Assembly (NCBI RefSeq): GCF_014897585.1
Contig: NZ_JABUXW010000005.1
Location: 124,001 to 188,000, forward strand
Reading direction: 5' to 3'
DNA length: 64,000 bases
Source of the DNA: Brachybacterium tyrofermentans
GTDB lineage: Bacteria > Actinomycetota > Actinomycetes > Actinomycetales > Dermabacteraceae
Positions 16,084 through 24,713 of the stretch are shown in pieces. Both the position numbers and the translations under genes were made by a program. Every line of letters starts with the position of its first letter. The first letter of the stretch is position 1. Under the pieces are notes generated by a model. That model ran no database searches. It worked only from the letters and a program-made list of their open reading frames with translations, and was not told the DNA's origin.

Positions 16084-16923
16084 TCACTTCACGGCACCGG
16101 CGGTGAGGCCCGCGACGAAGTTCTTCTGCATCATGAGGAAGCCGACGACCACCGGGATCGACACCGCGAGCGAGGCGGCGAGGACCTGGTTCCAGTAGAC
16201 GTTGGTCTGCGTGGCGTACTGCCGCAGCCCCACCGCGAGCGTACGGGTCTCCTCCGTGGTCAGCACAGAGGCGAACAGGACCTCTCCCCAGGCCGTCATG
16301 AAGGCGTATATCGCGACGGCCACGATGCCGGGCCGCGCGGCGGGCAGGATGATGCGCAGCAGGATGGTGAGGTTGCTGGCGCCGTCGACCTTGCCGGCCT
16401 GGTCGAGCTCCTGGGGGATGCCGTCGAAGTAGCCCACCAGCATCCAGATCGCGAAGGGCAGCGAGAACGTCAGATAGGTGATGATCAGGCCGATGCGGGT
16501 GCCCACCAGCGGGATCCCGAAGGTCGCGTCGATGTTCACGAAGATCAGGTACAGCGGCAGCAGGAACAGCACGCCGGGGAACATCTGGGTGGACAGCACC
16601 GTGGTCATGAACGGGCCGCGGCCGCGGAAGCGCCAGCGCGAGACGGCGTAGGCGGCGAGCGTCGCCACACCGACGCTGAACAGGGTCGCGACTGAGGTGA
16701 CGATCAGCGAGTTCATGAAGTACTTCGCCAGCGGCACCGTCGACCACATGTCGATGAACGGCTGGATGGTGAGGGTGGTGGGGATCCACGAGAACCCGGC
16801 CTGCACATCGCCCAGCGGCTTCAGCGAGGTGGTGATCATGACGTACAGCGGCACCACGACGAACACCGTGAGGACCACGAGCACGACGGTGCGGAAGACT
16901 TTCTCTCCGACGGTCTCACGCAT
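16084..16923 (-). CDS. Carbohydrate ABC transporter permease (MalG type)
   Basis: A 279-residue inner-membrane permease with six helices. The coupling-helix EAA motif is visible as ELDQAGKVDGASNLTILLRIILPAARPGI, and the fold opens with VFRTVVLVVLTVFVVVPLYVMITTSLK. Sugar importers of this class need a MalF-type partner and a binding protein, usually encoded just upstream. Here neither is present: upstream lies the end of the carotenoid operon. The start codon overlaps by 8 bases (ATGCGTGA) the stop of a short open frame that looks like the tail of a lost partner gene. The permease may therefore be orphaned or depend on a partner elsewhere. Confidence 0.88.
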   Translation of the reverse strand: MRETVGEKVFRTVVLVVLTVFVVVPLYVMITTSLKPLGDVQAGFSWIPTTLTIQPFIDMWSTVPLAKYFMNSLIVTSVATLFSVGVATLAAYAVSRWRFRGRGPFMTTVLSTQMFPGVLFLLPLYLIFVNIDATFGIPLVGTRIGLIITYLTFSLPFAIWMLVGYFDGIPQELDQAGKVDGASNLTILLRIILPAARPGIVAVAIYAFMTAWGEVLFASVLTTEETRTLAVGLRQYATQTNVYWNQVLAASLAVSIPVVVGFLMMQKNFVAGLTAGAVK

Positions 16924-17041
16924 TGTTCTTCTCCTTCTTCCACTGGGTGAAGTAGTCGGGATGGTCCGGCTTCGGGGTGGACCGATCGGTCGAGGGTCGA
17001 CGATCGAAGGGCGGCGGGATGACGAAGCGGCGGGGGCGCGG
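16916..17041 (-). pseudogene. C-terminal remnant of a lost upstream gene, probably a MalF-type permease
   Basis: A 41-codon open stretch ends with HPDYFTQWKKEKNNA and a TGA that overlaps the MalG-type permease start by 8 bases. Such overlaps mark true operon neighbours. The body of the gene is absent: its upstream side runs into the stop of the crtEb gene at 17044. The charged ending fits a cytoplasmic permease tail. The identity as MalF is inferred only from position; a chance frame is possible. Confidence 0.4.
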
Positions 17042-17043
17042 CG

Positions 17044-17928
17044 TCAGCTCCGCAGGGCGATCCAGATCAGCAGCTGGGTGAGCAGGAACCCGGTGAGCAG
17101 GTTCAGGCCCAGGAACCGCCGCCAGCCGGGACGGGCGCGGTCGCCGTGCTCGTCGGACAGCGAGCGGTACGGCCAGATGCTCGCGATGTAGGGGATGACC
17201 AGGAGTCCTGCCAGCAGTGCGGGCCATCCGGCGGCGAGCATGAGGAGCCCGGCGGCGGTGTACAGGGCCAGCGAGAGGCGAACCGTCGTGCGCGCCCCGA
17301 GCACGGTGGCGATCGATCCGATCCCGGCCTCGCGGTCGGGCACGATGTCCTGCACGGCGCCGAAGGCGTGCGAGGCCATGCCCCACAGGAAGAACGCGGC
17401 CAGCGCCGCGAGGGCGGCGAGGGTGAGCGGTGCGCCGGACAGGGCCAGGCCCACGGCGGCGGGGCCCACGAAATGCGTCGACGAGGTGAGCGAGTCCAGC
17501 ACCGGACGCTCCTTGAGACGCAGCCCCGGCGCGGAGTACCCGACCACCGCTGCCAGCACCACCAGGAGCACGAGGGCGGAGGCCAGGGAGCCGAGCAGCA
17601 GGAGCGCGATGACGAAGGGCAGGGCGAGCAGCCCGGCGGACCACAGGGTGAGCCTGTGCCAGCGGCGGTCCAGCACGATCCCCTCGACGCCGCCCTTGCG
17701 GGGGTTGCGCAGGTCCGATTCGTGGTCGAAGACGTCGTTGACGCCGTACATGAGCAGGTTGTAGGGCACGAGGAAGAAGGCCGTGCCGAGCACGAGCGCG
17801 ACGGTGAGGCCGCCGCCGGCCAGCAGGTAAGCCGCCGCGAACGGATAGGCGGTGTTGATCCAGCTCAGCGGGCGGGAGGAGCCCACCAGCTGGCGGACTG
17901 CACCGGGGGCATCGGTGGTCGTGGTCAT
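17044..17928 (-). CDS. crtEb: UbiA-family lycopene elongase (CrtEb-like prenyltransferase)
   Basis: A 294-residue membrane prenyltransferase. The first Asp-rich motif is NDVFDHESDLRNPRK (residues about 64-78) and the second is QDIVPDREAGIGSIATVLG. Both bind Mg-diphosphate as in UbiA enzymes. It is the last gene of the carotenoid operon and overlaps crtYf by ATGA. In Corynebacterium and Micrococcus the corresponding gene adds dimethylallyl units to lycopene to give a C50 precursor (flavuxanthin). I assign the same role by order and family. About eight helices are visible. Confidence 0.85.
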   Translation of the reverse strand: MTTTTDAPGAVRQLVGSSRPLSWINTAYPFAAAYLLAGGGLTVALVLGTAFFLVPYNLLMYGVNDVFDHESDLRNPRKGGVEGIVLDRRWHRLTLWSAGLLALPFVIALLLLGSLASALVLLVVLAAVVGYSAPGLRLKERPVLDSLTSSTHFVGPAAVGLALSGAPLTLAALAALAAFFLWGMASHAFGAVQDIVPDREAGIGSIATVLGARTTVRLSLALYTAAGLLMLAAGWPALLAGLLVIPYIASIWPYRSLSDEHGDRARPGWRRFLGLNLLTGFLLTQLLIWIALRS

Positions 17929-18236
17929 CGGTCCTTCTCGAGGGGGTTCAGCAGCAGGGCGAGCGAGGGCAGCAGCAGTCCGGCGGCGAGCGGCCAGGCG
18001 AGGTCCTCCACCGGGACCAGCGCGATCCGCAGCCCGCTCAGCTGGGACTCGTCGTACCGGAACAGGTCCGCCGCGATCATCGCGGAGTCGAACACGATCG
18101 TGAGGAGCAGCAGCCCGACGACGGTCCCGGCGGTCACCGCCCACCAGCGTGGTCCGGGCCGACGCACCACGGCGGCGAGCGCCGTCACCAGCACCGGGGG
18201 CAGGAGGAAGAGGGCGGCGAGCAGGGCGTAGGTCAT
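17925..18236 (-). CDS. crtYf: C50 carotenoid cyclase subunit (lycopene cyclase domain, CrtYf-like)
   Basis: A 103-residue protein with three membrane helices and the lycopene cyclase domain pattern: VVGLLLLTIVFDSAMIAADLFRYDE, then VPVEDLAWPLAAGLLLPSL. It starts at 18236 with an ATGA overlap with crtYe and its stop overlaps the crtEb start. CrtYe and CrtYf form a heterodimer that closes the rings of the C50 chain. Whether the ring is epsilon, beta or gamma cannot be read from sequence here. Confidence 0.8.
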   Translation of the reverse strand: MTYALLAALFLLPPVLVTALAAVVRRPGPRWWAVTAGTVVGLLLLTIVFDSAMIAADLFRYDESQLSGLRIALVPVEDLAWPLAAGLLLPSLALLLNPLEKDR

Positions 18237-18583
18237 CCCGCCCTCCTCCGGCTCTCTCTCCTCCGGGGCATCGCGCGGGCGAGCAGCCCCCACAGCACGA
18301 GCGTCGTGTAGGCGAGGAAGCTGACGAACACGAGCTCCTCGAGGGGCAGATCGGGCAGGAGCTCGATGCCGGTCATCGCCGGGCTCTGACCGGTGCGGTA
18401 GTGGCCGGAGGCGATCGCGGCGAGATCCCACAGCAGGAAGAAGACGATCCCGATTCCGAGGGTGAGCACGAGGGCCCGGGCGGAGCTCCGCGGCGTGCTC
18501 CACAGGACGAGGCGGAAGCGACGGTCCAGCAGCACCATGCATCCCGAGGGGACCAGCAGCGCGGCGAGGTACAGCCCGGCCAT
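18233..18583 (-). CDS. crtYe: C50 carotenoid cyclase subunit (CrtYe-like)
   Basis: A 116-residue, three-helix partner of the preceding-type cyclase. Diagnostic pieces are IGIVFFLLWDLAAIASGHYRT and LPDLPLEELVFVSFLAYTTLVLW, whose PLEE motif is the hallmark of heterodimeric bacterial lycopene cyclases. The ATG at 18583 shares one base with the crtI stop (TGATG), and the stop overlaps the crtYf start (ATGA). It is meant to act with CrtYf in the membrane. Confidence 0.82.
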   Translation of the reverse strand: MAGLYLAALLVPSGCMVLLDRRFRLVLWSTPRSSARALVLTLGIGIVFFLLWDLAAIASGHYRTGQSPAMTGIELLPDLPLEELVFVSFLAYTTLVLWGLLARAMPRRRESRRRAG

Positions 18584-20271
18584 CAGGCGTCGACCCCGCT
18601 GCTCGTGGCCGTCCGCGCAGCAGGTTCGGGCAGCGGCGCGGAGGAGCGGTCGCCCCGCAGCCTCTTCGCGATGAGCTCCGCGCTGATCAGGCACATCGGC
18701 AGGCCGATGCCGGGCAGAGTGCTGGAGCCCGCGTACAGCAGCCCGGTCACCCGGCGGGAGGCGTTGCCGGCGCGGAAGAAGGCGCTCTGCCGCAGGGTGT
18801 GGGCCGGGCCGAGCATGCTGCCCCGCCAGGCTCCGAGATCCTCGGCGAACTCGGCCGGACCGACCGTGCGGCGCACCACGATGCGCTCGGCGAGGTCGGG
18901 GACCCCGGCCTGCTCGGCGATCCGGGCGATCGCCTCGTCGGCGATGCGCTCGACGGCGGGGGAGCCGGTCCCGTCCTCGCCGCCGTGACCCAGCGACGGG
19001 TCCGACGGCACGGGGACCAGCACGAACAGGTTCTCGTGACCGGGCGGGGCGACCGACGGATCGGTCGCCGAGGGTCGGCACACGTAGGACGAGGCCGGGG
19101 AGGGGACGCGTCCCTCGCGGATCGCCCCGAAGTTCTCGTGCCAGTCGCGCGTGAAGAGCAGGGTGTGGTGCTGCAGCTGCGGCAGCTCGCCCCGCACGCC
19201 GAGCAGCACCAGCACGGCGCCGGGGCCGCTCGTGCGCCGCCGCCACCACGATTCCGGATAGGTCTGCAGCGGGCGCGGCAGCAGAGCGGTCTCCACGTGA
19301 TGGAGGTCCGCGGTGGCGACGACGACATCGGCGCGCAGGGTGCGGTGGTCCCCGTCGGCCGTTCGCACCTCGACTCCCTGCACCTCGGGTCTCCGGAGCC
19401 TCTGGGGGTGCCGGAGCGCCCCGGGTCCCTGGGCCCGGGTTCCGCGCTCGGCGGCGCTCGGAGCGGTGAGGATCCGCGTGGCGCGGGTGCCGGTGTGCAG
19501 GCGCACGCCCTCGCGCTCGGCGAGACGGACGACGGCATCGATCAGCGTGGCGAAGCCGCCCTGCGGATACTGCACCCCACCCGTCAGGTCCAGGGCGCTC
19601 ATCAGGTGGTACATGCTCGGGGTGCGGTCCGGCGAGGAGCCGAGGAACACCGCCGGATAGCCGAGCACCTGGCGCAGCCTCGGATCCCGGAAGCGCCGGG
19701 CGACGAACCGCTCGAGGGGCTCGGCGAGCAGCGCCAGCAGCCGGGGTGCCCGGGTGATCACGGCCGGGTCCAGGAATCCTCGCAGCGAGGTGAAGGACGT
19801 ATACAGGAAGTGCTTCAGCGCCAGGTCGTAGGTGTTCCCGGCGGAGTCGAGGTACTCCGCGAGCCGGCGTCCTGCGCCGGGTTCGATCTTCTCGAAGGCG
19901 TCGGCATTGCGGGCGGCGGAGGCGTGGAGGTCCAGCGGCTCCTCGTATCCCTCGAAGAGCACGCGGTAGCCCGGGTCCAGGGGGCGCAGGTCCAGCTGCT
20001 CGGCGGACGATGTGCCGAGGAGGCGGAAGAAGTGGTCGAAGACCTCGGGCATCAGGTACCAGGAGGGGCCGGTGTCGAAGCGGAAGCCGTCGCGCTCCCA
20101 CGAGCCGGCGCGGCCGCCGAGCTCCTCGCGCGCCTCGACCAGGTCCACCTGGTAGCCGTCGCGGGCCAGCAGGGCGGCGGTCGCGAGTCCGGAGATCCCG
20201 CCGCCGATGACGACCGCTGTGCGGGGGTCGGAAGCGCTGGCGATGGAGGGGCGAGTCTCGGAGGCGCTCAT
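18583..20271 (-). CDS. crtI: Phytoene desaturase (CrtI)
   Basis: A 562-residue FAD enzyme that turns phytoene into lycopene. The dinucleotide-binding motif AVVIGGGISGLATAALLA begins near residue 19, followed by VDLVEAREELGGRAGSW and DGFRFDTGPSWYLMPEVF. The C-terminal FAD loop is NASRRVTGLLYAGSSTLPGIGLPMCLISAELIAKRL-like, split here into GLLYAGSSTLPGIGLP and CLISAELIAKRL. The protein is longer than most by a loop around residues 275-310 (SAAERGTRAQGPGALRHPQR). It overlaps crtB by ATGA. Confidence 0.93.
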   Translation of the reverse strand: MSASETRPSIASASDPRTAVVIGGGISGLATAALLARDGYQVDLVEAREELGGRAGSWERDGFRFDTGPSWYLMPEVFDHFFRLLGTSSAEQLDLRPLDPGYRVLFEGYEEPLDLHASAARNADAFEKIEPGAGRRLAEYLDSAGNTYDLALKHFLYTSFTSLRGFLDPAVITRAPRLLALLAEPLERFVARRFRDPRLRQVLGYPAVFLGSSPDRTPSMYHLMSALDLTGGVQYPQGGFATLIDAVVRLAEREGVRLHTGTRATRILTAPSAAERGTRAQGPGALRHPQRLRRPEVQGVEVRTADGDHRTLRADVVVATADLHHVETALLPRPLQTYPESWWRRRTSGPGAVLVLLGVRGELPQLQHHTLLFTRDWHENFGAIREGRVPSPASSYVCRPSATDPSVAPPGHENLFVLVPVPSDPSLGHGGEDGTGSPAVERIADEAIARIAEQAGVPDLAERIVVRRTVGPAEFAEDLGAWRGSMLGPAHTLRQSAFFRAGNASRRVTGLLYAGSSTLPGIGLPMCLISAELIAKRLRGDRSSAPLPEPAARTATSSGVDA

Positions 20272-21134
20272 GCGCGCCGGCCCAGCAGCACGCGCGCGAG
20301 GATCTGCGCCTTCTCGTGATCGGGGACCCGTACCCGGGTGCGGCGGATCTCCGCGGCGGGGGCGGCCCGCAGCCGGCGGGACAGCGCGCTGTACAGCCCG
20401 TGCGCGGCGGCCACGGCCCGACGGCTGCCGCCGGGCAGGTGGGGGATCGCGGCGGCGGCGCGGTCGAGATCCGCGTCGATGTCGTCGAGCAGCTGGTCGC
20501 GATGCGCGTCGGAGAAGCTCTCGGGGTCCAGCCCCGGGAAGTAGGTGCGACCCAGCTGGTCGTGATCCTCAGCGAGGTCGCGCAGGAAGTTGACCTTCTG
20601 GAACGCGGCGCCCAGGCTCTGCGCAGGCTCCCGCAGCCGCGCAAAGGCGGCGTCGTCCCCGGCGACGAAGACCCGCAGGCACATCAGCCCGACCACTTCG
20701 GCGCTGCCGTGCACGTACTCCTGCAGGCTCGCCTGGTCGTGCTCGGAGACGGCCAGATCGGCGCGCATCGAGGCGAAGAACGGGTCGAGCAGCTCGGGGC
20801 CGATGCCGTGGCGTCGGGCGGTGATCGCGAAAGCCTGCACCACGAGGTTGGTGGAACGGCCCCGCTGCACCGCGCGCGCCGTCTCGGCGGCGAGGTCGTC
20901 GAGCATCTGGGCACGCAGCGTGTTCGGCAGCAGCGGGTCGGGGTCGTCCACCGTCTCGTCGGCCACGCGCACCAGCGCATAGATGCTGCGCACATGCGTG
21001 CGCACCGGTTCCTCCAGCAGCCGCACGGCCCAGCCGAACGAGGTCGAGTAGCCCGCGATGACGGTGCACGCGCTGCGCTGCGCGACCCGGTTGTAGTGGG
21101 CGCCGGGCGCCTCGGGCGGGCGCAGGGTGCTCAT
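20268..21134 (-). CDS. crtB: Phytoene synthase (CrtB)
   Basis: A 288-residue squalene/phytoene synthase that condenses two geranylgeranyl diphosphates. The first Asp motif is VADETVDD (57-64) and the second lies in NFLRDLAEDHDQLGRTYFP near 170-188. YSTSFGWAVRLL and YVHGSAEVVGLMCLRVF complete the active site. The start at 21134 overlaps the tspO stop by ATGA, and the stop overlaps the crtI start. Confidence 0.93.
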   Translation of the reverse strand: MSTLRPPEAPGAHYNRVAQRSACTVIAGYSTSFGWAVRLLEEPVRTHVRSIYALVRVADETVDDPDPLLPNTLRAQMLDDLAAETARAVQRGRSTNLVVQAFAITARRHGIGPELLDPFFASMRADLAVSEHDQASLQEYVHGSAEVVGLMCLRVFVAGDDAAFARLREPAQSLGAAFQKVNFLRDLAEDHDQLGRTYFPGLDPESFSDAHRDQLLDDIDADLDRAAAAIPHLPGGSRRAVAAAHGLYSALSRRLRAAPAAEIRRTRVRVPDHEKAQILARVLLGRRA

Positions 21135-21904
21135 CGCACGGTCCCGTCCGGTGCCCGTCGGTCGCGCAGCCACCCGGTGTCCGCGGCGATCGTGATCACT
21201 ACAGCCGCGGTGACGGCGGCGCTCGCGACGACGGGGGAGTGCGGGGCGTCGGCGGCCCGGCCCACGGCGATCCAGGCCAGGCCCCAGACCATCGCAGCCG
21301 GCGCGGCGATAGGGCGCCGCCCCGCCACCGTGAGGGCGATGCCGAGCGCGGCGACGACCGCGAGCACCACGACGGCGAGCACCTCCGGGACCCCGAAGCC
21401 CAGGAAGCCGGCACCCTTCAGCGCCGCGGCGATGTTCGCGCAGGTCGCCACGCTCACCCAGCCGAGATACAGGCCGAAGGTGCCGTCGACGACGACCCGC
21501 TCGAGGAGGCTGCGGGCCGGGTGCACCGTGATCCGGTGGAACAGCAGGGCCAGCACACCCAGCAGCACGGCGATCACCGGCACGCTGACCCACACCCAGC
21601 CGGCCTGGATCACGAGGATCCAGGCGGCGTTCAGCAGCAGCGAGGCGATGGCCGGCGCAGCGATCAAGCGTTCATCACGGGGGTCCCACCACTGCCACAG
21701 GGTGTAGGCACCGAGGCCGAGGTAGATCAGCGACCAGATCGAGAACGCCGAGGAGGCCGGGGCGAGATGGGTGGAGTCCGCGGCGAGCAGCCCGCCCGCG
21801 GCCTCGGCGATCGGGTCCCCGCCGACGGCACCCACGCCGATGGCGGTGCCGACCATGGCGGCCAGGAAGGCGAGGGTCACGGCCCCGCGGCGGAGTATCG
21901 TCAT
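21131..21904 (-). CDS. TspO/MBR family membrane protein (tryptophan-rich sensory protein)
   Basis: A 257-residue membrane protein with about seven helices. The TspO pattern shows as SSAFSIWSLIYLGLGAYTLWQWW, AAWILVIQAGWVWVSV and FGLYLGWVSVATCANIAAALK, with the expected Trp-rich second and third helices. TspO proteins bind porphyrins and affect tetrapyrrole or carotenoid regulation. It sits between the SDR and crtB genes with overlapping stops on both sides, so it is a full member of the operon. Its exact role in pigment synthesis is unknown. It is longer than the usual 160 residues by extra C-terminal helices. Confidence 0.8.
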   Translation of the reverse strand: MTILRRGAVTLAFLAAMVGTAIGVGAVGGDPIAEAAGGLLAADSTHLAPASSAFSIWSLIYLGLGAYTLWQWWDPRDERLIAAPAIASLLLNAAWILVIQAGWVWVSVPVIAVLLGVLALLFHRITVHPARSLLERVVVDGTFGLYLGWVSVATCANIAAALKGAGFLGFGVPEVLAVVVLAVVAALGIALTVAGRRPIAAPAAMVWGLAWIAVGRAADAPHSPVVASAAVTAAVVITIAADTGWLRDRRAPDGTVR

Positions 21905-23475
21905 GAGGTGGACTCCTGATCGGGTCGACGGGAGGTGCGGGGGTGGGCGGTGGGAGCACTGGTGGTGGCACCCTCGGCGGCGCGGGCGATGTTGCGCTGC
22001 ATGCCGCCGAAGACGATGCCGTGGAAGGGCCAGACGGCCCACCAGTACGCGTCCCCGAGCAGGCCGCGCGGGTGGTAGATGGCGCGCTGGTGCAGGCGCG
22101 AGCCGCCGTCGGCCTCGGCCTCGACCCGCAGCTCGAGCCAGGCCTCACCCGGGACGCGCATCTCGGCGCGCAGGCGCAGCAGACGGCCCGGCTCGATCCG
22201 TTCCACCCGCCACCAGTCCAGGGCATCGCCCACCGAGAGGCGCTGCGGATGACGGCGACCGCGGCGCAGTCCCGGACCGCCGACGAGCCGGTCCATCAGC
22301 CCGCGGGCGACCCAGCCGAGACGCCAGGAGTACCAGCCGTTCGCGCCGCCGATGCCCTCGACGACGGACCACAGCGTCTCCGCGGTCGCCGCGACGCGCC
22401 GGCTGCGTTCGTCGCCGCGGACGATGCCGCCGGCCCACTGCGGGTCCTCGGGTAGCGGGGCAGACGGAGCCCCGGCCGGCGCTGCGGAGTGCCAGGCGGT
22501 GCTCACGTCGAGCTCGTGGATCCGGGTCAGGGCGAGGGAGATGGCACGGTCCACCCCGGTGAGCCCGCCCTCGGGATCGGCGATGAGCCCACGGAGGTCG
22601 GACTCCGCCGCGACGGAGTCGTGGATCAGCGACTCGACCAGCGGGCGGGCGATCCCGGTGGGGACCGGCGTGACCAGGCCGATCCAGTGGCTCGCCAGGC
22701 GCGGGGTGAGCACGGGGACCGCCTGGATCCGGCGTGGTCGCAGCCCGGCGACCCGGGCGTAGGCCCGCAGCAGGCCGGCGTAGGTGAGCACGTCGGGCCC
22801 GCCGACGTCGAAGGTGCGGTTCGGTGCGCCCTCGAGGCGGGCTGCGCCGACGAGGTAGTGGAGCACGTCGCGCACGGCGATCGGCTGGATGCGGTTGTGG
22901 ACCCAGCGCGGGGCGATCATCACCGGGAGACGCTCGGCGAGGTGACTCATCACCTCGAAGGAGGCGCTGCCGGAGCCGAGGATCACCGCGGCGCGCAGCA
23001 CCACGGCAGGGACCTCGCCGGCCAGGAGCACGTCCCCGACCTCCTTCCGGGAGGCCATGTGCGCGGAGAGCTCCTCACCCTCGGGATGGATGCCGCCGAG
23101 GTAGACGATCCGTCGCACCCCGGACCGTGCCGCGACGTCCGCGAAGTTCTGCACCCCGGTGCGGTCGTGGTCGGCGAATCCCTTGCCGCAGCCCATGGCG
23201 TGGATCAGGTAATAGGCGACGTCGACGCCGTCCAGGGCATCGGCCAGCGTCGCGGCATCCATGACGTCGGCCTCGACCACCTCGACGTCGTCCCGCCAGG
23301 AGCGCCCGTCGAGCCGGTCGGCGTGCCGAGCCATCGCGCGCACCCGCAGGCCGGCGCGGAGCAGCTCGGGGATCACCCTGCCGCCGATGTAGCCGGTGGC
23401 GCCGGTGACCAGGACCAGCGGGGCCTGGGGCCCAGGAGTGGTGCGGTCGGAGGTGCTGCGATCCGAGGTGCTCAT
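21901..23475 (-). CDS. SDR/NAD(P)-binding oxidoreductase with DUF2867 domain
   Basis: A 524-residue fusion. The first 310 residues are an atypical short-chain dehydrogenase: LVLVTGATGYIGGRVIPELL, ADVMDAATLADAL, VDVAYYLIHAMG and RRIVYLGGIHP. The C-terminal 180 residues (RRVAATAETLWSVVEGIGGANGWY; GDALDWWRVERIEPGRLLRLR; RLHQRAIYHPRGLLGDAYWW) match DUF2867, a START-like domain. Many actinobacteria carry such proteins in or near crt operons. Substrate unknown; a redox or lipid-binding step in pigment synthesis is possible. It overlaps crtE and tspO by ATGA at both ends. Confidence 0.8.
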   Translation of the reverse strand: MSTSDRSTSDRTTPGPQAPLVLVTGATGYIGGRVIPELLRAGLRVRAMARHADRLDGRSWRDDVEVVEADVMDAATLADALDGVDVAYYLIHAMGCGKGFADHDRTGVQNFADVAARSGVRRIVYLGGIHPEGEELSAHMASRKEVGDVLLAGEVPAVVLRAAVILGSGSASFEVMSHLAERLPVMIAPRWVHNRIQPIAVRDVLHYLVGAARLEGAPNRTFDVGGPDVLTYAGLLRAYARVAGLRPRRIQAVPVLTPRLASHWIGLVTPVPTGIARPLVESLIHDSVAAESDLRGLIADPEGGLTGVDRAISLALTRIHELDVSTAWHSAAPAGAPSAPLPEDPQWAGGIVRGDERSRRVAATAETLWSVVEGIGGANGWYSWRLGWVARGLMDRLVGGPGLRRGRRHPQRLSVGDALDWWRVERIEPGRLLRLRAEMRVPGEAWLELRVEAEADGGSRLHQRAIYHPRGLLGDAYWWAVWPFHGIVFGGMQRNIARAAEGATTSAPTAHPRTSRRPDQESTS

Positions 23476-24713
23476 GAGGAGGGTCCTGTCGTCGCCGGGG
23501 TGCGGTGCGCCGGGGCTCCCTGAGCGGAGGCTCCGAGTGCGGTGGGCCCGTGCAGGGACGTGTCCTTCTCGGCGCGATCGGCCGACGGGGCCACCGTCGG
23601 ATCCGACCCCGCGCCCGGGGTCGACGGCGGCTGCGAGGGGAGCATGAGGTCGGCGGTCCGCAGGATCTCCTCGGTCGCTGTGCTCAGGGCGTGCACGAGG
23701 GCGGCCGGCAGCCGATGGCGGATCGCGGAGGAGACGGCGCTGGTCAGGTGCCAGCGGGCGAGCTCCTCCGTCCACGCGCGGGAACCGCTGTCGGTGAGCA
23801 GTGTGCGGGCGCGACGGGCGTCCTCGGCCTCGAGGTCCGGCCGGCCCAGCAGCGGCTGGAGCTGGGGCCACTGGGCGGTGGTGGTCGCGTGGGCGATGAG
23901 CGCGGTGCGCTTGCCCTCGCGCAGGTCGCCGAGCGTGCTCTTGCCGGTGCGGCGCTCCTCGCCGAACAGCCCCAGCAGATCGTCGAACAGCTGGAAGCCG
24001 ATGCCGAGCAGGCCACCGATCTCGTCGAGGGCGGCGAGGGTCGGATCGTCGGCATCGGCGAGCAGCGCACCCGCGTGGAGGGGGAACTGGAAGGAGTAGA
24101 CGGCGGTCTTGAACTCGGCGACGGCCAGGGCGTCCCGGAGCGCTGCGGACTGCTCCGCCTGATCGGGCTCCAGGCCCGGCCGCAGGTTCAGCTGCAGGCG
24201 CACGTCGGCGAGCTCGCCCACCGCGGAGGCGTGGACGGTGCTCTCGACGAGATCCAGCAGGCGGTCGACCACGGGGGCGGGGGCCTCGCAGCGGGCGATC
24301 GCCCGGAACGCCGCGAGCAGACCGAGGTCGCCGGCGAGGATGCCGGCCGCGTCGCCATAACGGCGGGCGCCGGCGGCGGAGGCCCCGTGCCGTCGGACCT
24401 CCTGCGCGAAGCTGCCGGGCAGGCTGGGCACGCCGCGTCGCGTCGGATCGCCGTCGATCACGTCGTCCTGGACCACGAAGGCGGTGTGCAGCAGCTCGAG
24501 GGCGGCGGCGACCTGGATCGCGGCCTCCTCACGCACGCCGCCGAGAGCGCCGTGGGTGGCGGCGAGCAGCGCCGGTCGGAACCGCTTCCCCCCGTCGGCA
24601 GCCCGTGCGAAGGCGTCCCACAGGTCGCGGTGGTCGGCGGTCGAGGAGGGGGCGCCGCCCCTGAGCAGGCGCGCGATCTCCCGGTCCACGGCGCCGTGGT
24701 CGCGGGCGCTCAT
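23472..24713 (-). CDS. crtE: Geranylgeranyl diphosphate synthase (CrtE)
   Basis: A 413-residue trans-isoprenyl diphosphate synthase. The first Asp-rich motif is VQDDVIDGDPTRRG (81-94), the second is QLFDDLLGLFGEE, with KTAVYSFQFPL between. The amino-acid before the first motif (AFVVQDD) fits a chain length of C20. The last 50 residues form a Pro/Ser/Ala-rich extension (SQPPSTPGAGSDPTVAPSA) that family members usually lack. The ATG at 24713 overlaps the idi stop. Confidence 0.9.
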   Translation of the reverse strand: MSARDHGAVDREIARLLRGGAPSSTADHRDLWDAFARAADGGKRFRPALLAATHGALGGVREEAAIQVAAALELLHTAFVVQDDVIDGDPTRRGVPSLPGSFAQEVRRHGASAAGARRYGDAAGILAGDLGLLAAFRAIARCEAPAPVVDRLLDLVESTVHASAVGELADVRLQLNLRPGLEPDQAEQSAALRDALAVAEFKTAVYSFQFPLHAGALLADADDPTLAALDEIGGLLGIGFQLFDDLLGLFGEERRTGKSTLGDLREGKRTALIAHATTTAQWPQLQPLLGRPDLEAEDARRARTLLTDSGSRAWTEELARWHLTSAVSSAIRHRLPAALVHALSTATEEILRTADLMLPSQPPSTPGAGSDPTVAPSADRAEKDTSLHGPTALGASAQGAPAHRTPATTGPSS

